Origin: Dryas octopetala
Taxonomy: Eukaryota; Streptophyta; Magnoliopsida; Rosales; Rosaceae
Length of the DNA stretch: 64,000 nucleotides
Direction of reading: 5' to 3'
Assembly: GCA_963921425.1 (NCBI GenBank)
Contig: OY992835.1
Coordinates: 1,488,001 to 1,552,000 of the forward strand
Shown here: piece after piece, positions 56,652 to 64,000 of the stretch
Layout of the letters: each line of letters opens with the position of its first letter
Position numbering within the stretch: the first letter of the stretch is position 1
The notes under the pieces: generated by a model
Database searches by the model: none
What the model was told of the DNA's origin: nothing
What the model saw: only the letters and a program-made list of their open reading frames with translations
Program-made: the position numbers and the translations under genes

Positions 56652-57685
56652 TCCTAAACATCCAAATATGCACCCAAAGTTAATGCAATAATCAAATCAC
56701 AAATACCCACAATCTGCACTACAACACCTGCAACTCTCATTCATGAGCAGATTATATCATAATGCAACACTAAAGTTAATTCAATTTGTATATCATACGG
56801 GTCAAATCCCATAGTATCTAAAAAAAGCAAATACAAACAAATACATTGTTAAGCAAATACATAAGCAAATGCAAACAGAGGATGCCATCCATAAGAAAAT
56901 ACATAAAAATGGTTATGGCTACCCATGCCTCATGTCTCACAAATGCACGATTATTCAATGATCATCTTTCAATATGTCTTCGTTTTGATTTTAGCATCAT
57001 CAACCCAAGAAGTGTGCAAGCACACATTGTCTCTAAATGCCAAAACTCCAACAATAAAATCAACAAAATCGATCTTCTATCCATATCTAAAAATTTACAT
57101 ACAAACAAAGATGATTTAGTTCTATATTTTGTTAAGATAAAATAGAAAGGAATCCACATTTAGTTTTAAAATTTTATATACAAACGAAGATATAGTTTAC
57201 AAAATTTATTTATAACAAATAGAGAATAACCATGCACTTTCTCAATTTTCAAGCTACAAAATGTGTAATCTACAATTTGTTCTTCATGTAGATTTGAGGA
57301 AAAAAAAACCCAAGATTGGGTTTGAATTGTTAACAAGAATTATAATCCTATGATATAAGATAAAAAATCTGAAAATCCCAAAAAAAGATGCATCAAATTT
57401 CCTGGAAAATTAGAGAATTTCTATACATATGAATTCATCCAAAAAGAAAAACAAATCCTAATAAAAACTTCAAAAATCCATGTATATCGTAGTAGAGAGA
57501 AGAGAAATAGTGAAGGGGAGGGAGAGGAGACCTTGGTTGATTCTTCTTCTTCTTCTTCAGTCATCTTCAATTGTTTGCGTCTTTCATACGTTTGCGTGTT
57601 TTTTTTTAAGTTCACGTCTTAGGTAGTACAAACCAAGGAGATTCTTAGCTAAACCTCCACTTTCTCATGAGTTTCACTAAGTCCT
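56652..57685. other. AT-rich region upstream of the Harbinger relic
   Basis: Possible intron and leader of the relic. On the minus strand near 57560-57531 MTEEEEEESTK is followed by a possible donor AAG|GTCTCC. No other gene is supported. Confidence 0.35.
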
Positions 57686-58118
57686 AAGAAGGCTCATTTA
57701 AGTTAGAGAGGATTCACTAAGCCCCACTTTTTTTAATTCCAAGCTTACCAACCATGGGCTTAAGGTCTTAACTAAGCCAATTCATGTTAAGAAGATGAAA
57801 CAAACGTGGCCTTAGGTCACAAATTCCCTTTACTTGCTTAGCCTTTGGGCTTTTCAATGTTATCTTTTTATCTTGGAGCTTTAATTGTTTTAGTTATAAG
57901 AAGACTCATTTAAGTTAGAGAGGATTCATTAAGCCCCACTTTTTTTAATCCCAAGCTCACCAAACATGGGCTTAAGGTCTTAACTAAGCCAATCTCTGTT
58001 AAAAATGTGAAACAAACGTGGCCTTAGGTCACAAATTCCCTTTACCTGCTTAGCCTTTGGGCTTTTCAATGTTATATATCTTTTTATCTTGGAGCTTTAA
58101 TTGTTTTAGTTATAATAT
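57686..58118. repeat. Tandem duplication, 212-bp period
   Basis: Units 57686-57897 and 57898-58118 are about 95% alike by eye. Both hold AAGCCCCACTTTTTTTAAT, ATGGGCTTAAGGTCTTAACT and GCCTTTGGGCTTTTCAATGT. The second has a small TATA insertion. The Mutator-type element at 58120 inserted at the end of the second unit. Confidence 0.9.
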
Positions 58119-58119
58119 T

Positions 58120-59681
58120 GGGTTAAATTCAAAAATAGTCCTCAAACTTTGACTAGTGTCTCAAAGTGGTTCACGAACTTCAAAATGTGACAAATTTGCC
58201 CACGAACTTTTCAAAGTGTATCAAGTCATTACAAATTTATACTTCCATCCACTCAGTTAACGGAAGTGATCATGTGCACTGCACATGACCACTTTTATGG
58301 GGGTATTTATGTCCATTCAGACCCCTTTGACCCAAATGACCAATCTCCCTCCATTTTTTCCGTTTCCCACCATTTCCCTCCTCTAATTTTCCCTTCATTT
58401 TTGGCTCATTTCCCAAAAAGTCATGAAGTAAGTTGGTAAGGTAGTTCGAAAGTGGGGATTCTTAAACTAACAAGACTAAGCTTGTTATGTGCGTGAAGAA
58501 AAACAAATAAGCAAAATTGGGTTTTTTAAAACTTGTTGTCTCCTTGTCTCCTTTGCTGTTATAGAATCTCGTCTATAAAATCACTAAAAGCCTATAGATA
58601 CACTAACTAAAAATTCCACTACAACGGTGGGATTTTTAAAGTCCTTAATGGTCTTTTATTTTTATTTTTTATACTGCTATTATTTTAAACTTAATATTAA
58701 GATAAGAAAATATAAGCTTAATTTCATTACTGTTTCAAACTATTAAGCCACGATATATAATGTTTGTTAATTGGATAGTGTTTATAAAATGACTAATATA
58801 TAGTTTGCATTTCAAATATCATTTAGAACAAAATTAAAGTGTAAATAAATTGTGGCTACATGCTTACAAATACTGCACTTCCACAACGTTGAGACAAGTT
58901 ACATGAAAAAAAACAAACACCCAAATGTGGGTAGAGTAGTAGGAAATTGAAATTAAAGCTTTAGTAATAATTGCACCAAAATCACCAAGATTACAACCAT
59001 TTCATCCTTTGTACCAAAATGATGATGTTACAAAACGACCAATTTTGTGAATAACACCAGTAATCAAAATCAAACTTTCCAAAATGCCCCAATTTCAACA
59101 ATCCACACCACACCCTGTCTCTAAATAACTTAATGTCTCAAAATGATGTTTAGTTTTCAACATTCACAAAATAATAATTCTACATAATGGTGCTTTTTAA
59201 GGTTGAGAAGATGATGAATGTTGAGCATTGGACTTCTGTGTAGCATTGGTCTTTCTAGATGATATGTGACCATCAGTGGGTTGGGATAAAGTTTTGCCCT
59301 GGAACTTTGACTTTCTACTGACTTCACTAATTAATTGCCTTACCTTTGGATGAAGCCTACATAGTGGGCTGAGCTGAGGACTGCCCAGTGGCATATTTTG
59401 GTCTTCTGACCTATAATAGGAGAGAAATGGTGGGAAACGGGAAAAATGGAGGGAAATTGGTCATTTGAGTCAAAGGGGGTCTGAATGGACATAAATACCC
59501 CCATAAAAGTGGTCATGTGCAGTGCACATGATCACTTCCGTTAACTAAGTGGATGAAAGTATAAATTTGTACTGACTTGATACACTTTCAAAATTTCGTA
59601 GGCAAATTGGTCACATTTTGAAATTCGTGGACCACTTTGAGACAGTAATTAAAGTTCAAGAACCATTTTTGTATTTGACCC
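58120..59681. mobile_element. Mutator-like element (1562 bp) with long terminal inverted repeats
   Basis: Flanked by a perfect 9-bp duplication TATAATATT (58111-58119 and 59682-59690), diagnostic for Mutator. The termini GGGTTAAATTCAAAAATAGT and GGGTCAAATACAAAAATGGT begin inverted repeats of about 250 bp. Each arm carries a near-palindrome TCATGTGCACTGCACATGA. The interior minus strand (59394-59197) has a 65-codon Ser/Lys-rich frame starting MPLGSPQLSPLCRLHPK, perhaps a transposase remnant. No MULE core is present, so it is non-autonomous. Confidence 0.85.
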
Positions 59682-59690
59682 TATAATATT

Positions 59691-60856
59691 TTGTTATTTT
59701 ACAATTTTACCCCTCGCATTAAAAAATTGGCCAATGTGGATCAATTGAAACTCTAAGAAATTCACCCAATTTATTTAACCAATCCAAAATTTACGGTTTG
59801 ATTTGGTTTTCAAACTGTTCAATTAAATAATATAAAAAAAAACATTTCCAAATCAAAATGTCGGTTTGGTTTAGATTGGTTTGTCAGTTTATTGGTTTCA
59901 ATGCCCACCCCTACCTTGGAGGCTTGCAGCATCTCCATATGCAACACATGCATTCAGCGTTCACTACTCAACGAGGGCTGTGAGTCTGTGACGGTACACG
60001 TGCGGCTTTTAATTTGTATTCACTAGTACTATTTGTTCTTCCCCTCATTCAAAAAGAAATTTGGCTCAACAAAGGGCATTGCATTAACAGAAATATATGT
60101 ATAATGAAAATTAATTAATGTACTTTTCCTTGCCAATTAGGAAAATTATTTATCGTAAAATTTACAGCAACTACGTAATACTCCTAATTTCGGTAAAACT
60201 GATAGTTGAGAGTCTTGACCAAACTCACCACATTCTCGCTCTTACAAGTTGATGTAATCCAATAATATTGCTAAACATGTCATGTTTTTCTTTTTGAATA
60301 TTTATCAGCTGGTTGTTGAATTAGCAAAAGTAGGAAGAAAATGGTATTTGACAGCTAGCTGCTTGTTTAAAAGTTTTTAAAAAATGATACATCACACATG
60401 GAGTATATTATTGGTTACATGGATTTGTAAGGATGAGATTATAAGATCACTTGCCAGGACTTCTTTTTGCAATGCTTCCTCAAGTAAGAGGGGTAAAATG
60501 TCTTCAGCACCATCCTTATAAAATTTCAGTACGGGGAATCTCTTATAATTTCTTATTGACACAACTTTTGACACGTACACCAAAAATTAATATTATTCAA
60601 CTTCAAACCCAATTTTTGGAAAAGAACGTACTTCTTATTTGTTTATTTATCTTATTATATGATACAGTACGTACATAATATATCACATAGATACAAGAAG
60701 TGTATACATCCGTGAAATTCTTCACACTTTTTCAGATAACATCATATAGATAGAAGCTAAAGTACTTAATTAAGGAACTGAGTCTCATACATAAAAGTCC
60801 TACAATATCGATATAGATTTCAACTGATCAATGACTAACTAGCTATGTAGTAGTCA
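59691..60856. other. Intergenic, 3' flank of the GST gene
   Basis: AT-rich. On the minus strand 60583-60450 reads RNYKRFPVLKFYKDGAEDIL, then LLLEEALQKEVLASDLI. It does not match a family I can name and has no neighbours that extend it. I see no complete gene. Confidence 0.35.
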
Positions 60857-62702
60857 TTAATTAGCAAGGTTCATCAGTTTCTTCCAAGCTGGGCGGCTTG
60901 AAATGTCTTCCCACCAAGCATTCACATTCTTCCTCTCAGTCACCAAATGCCCCATTTTCATTTCATCAATGAGATACCTCATCCCGGGAAGGTGGCTGAG
61001 ATCGGCCAGAGTGAAAGCATTGCCAGCAAGGTAGCTGCTCTTTGATAATCGCTCCTGGTACACATCCAGCACTTTGTGCAACTTTTGCTCACAGGCATGG
61101 ACTAAGTCCATGTCACTGTGCTCACCCATACGTGGCAGGATCAGGAGCTGAAGCACCAGAGTGTAGATCAAGTCATTGAAATTGTGTGCCTCCACTTCCA
61201 GCCATTGATCCACCAAAGCCTTCTCCTCTAGTGTTGTTCCAAGCAGGTTGGGGCCACGGTCTGAATACTTTGCTGCATAGTACCTTATGATGGCCCTAGA
61301 TTCTGGACACAAAGGCGCGCAGAAGCTATAAATAAACTTGTTGGTTAAGGACTTTTTTTTTTTTTTTTTTTTTATAAATTCTGACCAACTGTCATGCCGT
61401 TTTTAGAAGGAACTAGGATGTTTGTAGTGTTTTGTATCAAGTTTTATTACTTTCTTTGTTTTTTTCATTTTTTAGAATGCGGTTACATTTCTAATTAGCC
61501 CCAAAAAAAAGAGAAAAATATACAGCTACCTAGCTTTATTAAATTTATTTATCAAATTTTATTCATAATCAAAACTTGGACCAACTTTTAGTAACTGATT
61601 TTGCAAGGAAGTAAGGTGAGGCCATAATAATACACTAATAAAAGAATTGATGCATTCTACCCAAAATCAATTGACAATATATAGCTCACAAGCCCCTTAT
61701 AAGTACTTATACAAAAAAATACAATTTTTTAATGTGAGACAATACTCTACATTCTCACAAACAGATTATCGTATTTCTTTTAGAATAAATGTTAGAGGGA
61801 TCATCTAAAAATCATATATCACCGCCCACATGAATCTACCATATTTTATGATAAGTGACGTAACAATTATCAATTAGTCATAGTAATTGGTGTAATAAGT
61901 AGATTTCGTTCACTAGTGTGAGCTCTCTAGCATTACTTTAAAAGAGGAAAATAGGACTAAAAAATGGATAGGACCACGACAATAAAATAAATTTTAGAAA
62001 ATACTTTGAATTCAACAGCGTTCTTTTGTTCTTCTGTTAGGATCAGTAGATGACCATATGGTTCTTACCAAAAAGCCTGAAATCGCCATCTTCTACTACC
62101 GGGACTTGCCCAAACGGCTGCAAAATAATTAGATGTATATTAGCTGAACATAAAAAAAATTATGCAGCAACGGTATGTGTTATTATCACATATAACACTA
62201 ATTTTTTAGTAGTCATGTTAATCAAAAATCGTATATATCCAAGAATTTTTCAGAACCAATCCCAAGCCCGGAATTCCTTTCGAATTGGCTTGAAGGGCTG
62301 GGATTTCAGTTTGAGATCAAGAAATTGTTCAAAACTGAAACCCTTTCAATCAATGAATGAGCTTCGGTTTAACAATCGAAACTCGTTCATTTCTAACCCA
62401 AATTAAAGAAGTTCGGCTTGGTCCGTAAATGTAATTACAAAATATGTGGAAGTATACGTACGTATACGATTTTATAACCTTATTTCATAATTACATGTAC
62501 GTATACACGCATGCATGTATGTATGAAGTATTGGATATATAGATGATATATATACCTGACGAGAGAGGAAGTTAGGTCGCTTTTGCTCTCCAGCCTCAAG
62601 ATCAACATCTACAATCTCAAAGTTGACTCCTTTCTCCAAAAGACAAACCATCACCCTCTGAGGGCAGGCTGCTCTTACTGGACCATAAACTTTCACAACC
62701 AT
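60857..62702 (-). CDS. GSTF12: Phi-class glutathione S-transferase, GSTF11/GSTF12 (TT19/RAP/Riant) type
   Basis: Members of this clade carry anthocyanins and related flavonoids from the cytosol towards the vacuole, acting as binding proteins rather than enzymes. Three exons: 62702-62556, 62117-62069 (49 bp, the standard phi exon 2) and 61302-60857, giving 213 aa. The N-terminal thioredoxin fold has VYGPVRAACPQRVMVCLLEK, RQPFGQVPVVEDGDFRLFES (glutathione-binding VP and ES) and RAIIRYYAAKY. The C-terminal helical domain has EEKALVDQWLEVEAHNFND, LAGNAFTLADLSHLPGMRYL and WWEDISSRPAWKKLM. The usual phi catalytic Ser is Ala11 here (RAACPQRV), as in TT19. I chose the ATG at 62702; an in-frame upstream ATG at 62756 would add 18 residues. 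Intron 2 (766 bp) holds repeat insertions. F11 versus F12 needs a tree. Confidence 0.9.
61635..61760 (-). repeat. TRIM-LTR-like fragment in GST intron 2
   Basis: CAAAATCAATTGACAATATA and AGCCCCTTATAAG correspond to CAAAACCAATTGGCAATG and AACCCTTATAAGCC of the TRIM LTR at 25765-26089. A TGTGAGACAATACTC segment and a TTCTCACAAACA end follow. It is diverged, and no target duplication was found. Related solo LTR is likely. Confidence 0.45.
61788..61934. mobile_element. Short MITE in GST intron 2
   Basis: The left end AATGTTAGAGGGATCATC and inverted right end AATGCTAGAGAGCTCACA match over about 15 bp. The interior is AT-rich. The terminus is shared with the element at 63292-63455 upstream of the same gene. 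Confidence 0.55.
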
Positions 62703-63152
62703 CTTCGATACTCTTTCAGACTCTTGCTCACTCACCCAAATCCCTAGGTACTGCAAACTGCAAAGTACGTATATATTATAAGATATGATCGATATATATA
62801 TATATACACGACCACAAGAATATATATATCTCTCTTTTGTTATTTGGTACTTGTTGAAGTTTTAGTAATTAAACATTGGAGCTCCATCTGTTATATATAT
62901 ATATACATATATGTGTGTGTATGTGTCATGTGGATGTGGATCGAAGTTGATGGTAATGTTGATGTAGCTGTAGCTACACACAAGAAGAGTAATATTCAAT
63001 GGATGGGTATCAAGGGATTTCCTCATTTAGCAATAGCGCGGGGGTTGCCACCTGCCACGTGAGTTTAGGCGCCACATCCCCACGTTTTTTTTACTTCATC
63101 TCCATTTGAATGGCGAACACTTGAACACGTGTGCTACACATAAACTTTTGTA

Positions 63153-63184
<32 letters not shown>

Positions 63185-63200
63185 GGGACAGCTGAATTTG
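62703..63200 (-). promoter_or_regulatory. GST leader and promoter with two G-boxes
   Basis: Upstream of the ATG lie a TATATATATATATA tract (about 62793-62806) that may serve as TATA box, and two CACGTG G-boxes at 63056-63061 and 63126-63131. The first is next to CCACCTGCC. bHLH and bZIP proteins bind G-boxes, and anthocyanin GSTs of this clade are driven by MYB-bHLH complexes. A (TATA)n/(TG)n microsatellite is at 62893-62925 and a long poly-T at 63157-63184. Confidence 0.55.
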
Positions 63201-63291
63201 TAGGGGTTGATAAAACTAAGTAACTAACTACCCAGTATTTTTTTTTTTTTTGCTTTTTATAGGGAAGTCAGTAGCCATTTTAATTAAGAAA

Positions 63292-63455
63292 AATGGTAGG
63301 GGGATCATGTCTTTGTACCACATTTATGGTACCACATGATGTGGCTTCCTAACCACCCTTGATCTCTTCTCCTCTCTCTCTCTCTCTTTTTAGATTAGGA
63401 AACCACATCATGTGGTACCACAAATGTGGTACAATGACATGGTTCCTCTAACATT
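63292..63455. mobile_element. Hairpin MITE upstream of the GST
   Basis: Arms of about 65 bp pair almost throughout: GTACCACATTTATGGTACCA and ATGATGTGGCTTCCTAA on the left match the inverted right arm. Termini AATGGTAGGGGGATCATG and AATGTTAGAGGAACCATG relate to 61788-61934. A CTCTCTCTCTCTCT loop separates the arms. No protein. Confidence 0.75.
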
Positions 63456-64000
63456 ACCCATTTACAAAAAAATGATATAATGTCTAGTGTAGAAAGAAAA
63501 AATATGTCAAATTAATATTATTTTAATTTATAATTAAAAAGTTATTTTATTTTTCAAAATGGTCAATTGATTATATCATTATTTTTCAAAATGGTCAATT
63601 GATTTCAAAATGATCATTTCTTTACGGTACAGAGAATAATTATTATTATTTTTTAAATGTATTAAGAAGTAAATTGAAAATATATTTTAAAAAGAGCATA
63701 TTCCTTCAATGCGGGGGTTAACTTGGGAAGGAAATATTAGGTGGCATGACATGATTTGGCCATATGCATGCTTTTGAATTTTGATACGGACAAATTTAAA
63801 TGGAGAGAAAAGTTTATTTTGTTCTTCTTCTTTTCTTGTTAAGAAGACGTGGGCAAACTGCAAAGTAACATGGTAGAAATTGTGAGAATTTAATGGTGTG
63901 TTTGGATGGAGAAAAAAAACTTGAAATTTAAATAAAACTCAGTATTTAAGAAATTACATGCTCTAATTTCCTTATTTGGGTCCATAAATATGGAATTTTG
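63456..64000. other. AT-rich intergenic to window edge
   Basis: TTTTTCAAAATGGTCAATTG is duplicated within 63551-63603. No gene or element ends were found. The last 100 bp (GTGTGTTTGGATGGAG) resemble the start of a MITE continuing outside. Confidence 0.4.

Overview
The window is nuclear DNA of a flowering plant, most likely a woody eudicot of the rose family. It has plant-type introns with GT-AG borders, AT-rich non-coding DNA, and plant-specific families: a CACTA element with a TNP2 transposase, F-box genes with an FBA-type tail, and a phi-class glutathione transferase. Rosaceae is suggested by the overall look of the GST, F-box and TRIM sequences; no search was run, so this is inference. There are no bacterial, organellar or viral genes.

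Four host genes can be supported. (1) 1-1306, minus: the 5' half of SLU7, a second-step pre-mRNA splicing factor, running off the left edge. (2) 38088-39242, plus: an F-box protein gene whose N-terminus looks frameshifted. (3) 46194-49462, minus: a complete two-exon MFAP1 gene for a spliceosomal B-complex protein. (4) 60857-62702, minus: a complete three-exon phi-class GST of the GSTF11/GSTF12 (TT19/RAP/Riant) type, the flavonoid/anthocyanin carrier clade, with two G-boxes upstream.

Almost everything else is transposons. The outstanding one is a complete CACTA (En/Spm) element at 3404-15700. It has a 29-bp terminal inverted repeat with one mismatch, a perfect 3-bp target duplication (ATG), an intact 1077-aa TNP2-type transposase gene in three exons, and a second intact 11-exon gene. 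That second gene joins a histone-H1-like basic repeat tail, a Ptta/En-Spm (TNP1-like) domain and a complete Ulp1/C48 SUMO-protease-like domain. Other elements whose ends I could define by target duplications are: nested Tourist-like MITEs (1814-3247 with 2773-3105 inside), a SINE (18774-18887), a TRIM retrotransposon (25765-26089), a LINE-like insertion (29765-30756), Mutator-type elements with 9-bp duplications (31584-31941 and 58120-59681), two solo LTRs (32784-35818 and 39712-40838), a Tourist MITE (51689-52104) and an Emigrant/pogo-type element (52664-53427).

Layout: 1-1.5 kb SLU7; 1.8-3.2 kb nested MITEs; 3.4-15.7 kb CACTA; 15.7-20 kb AT-rich repeats; 20.2-22.7 kb two copies of a Copia tail; 22.8-25.7 kb decayed second CACTA-like element; 25.8-28.1 kb TRIM and a Gypsy-like LTR; 28.1-28.5 kb an orphan copy of the F-box gene 3' flank; 29-36.4 kb MITEs, LINE and a 3-kb solo LTR; 37.7-39.6 kb F-box gene; 39.7-46 kb solo LTR, hAT relic and unknown DNA; 46.2-50.3 kb MFAP1; 50.6-59.7 kb DNA elements, Gypsy relic and Harbinger relic; 60.8-63.2 kb GST and promoter, with MITEs of one family in its intron and upstream region.
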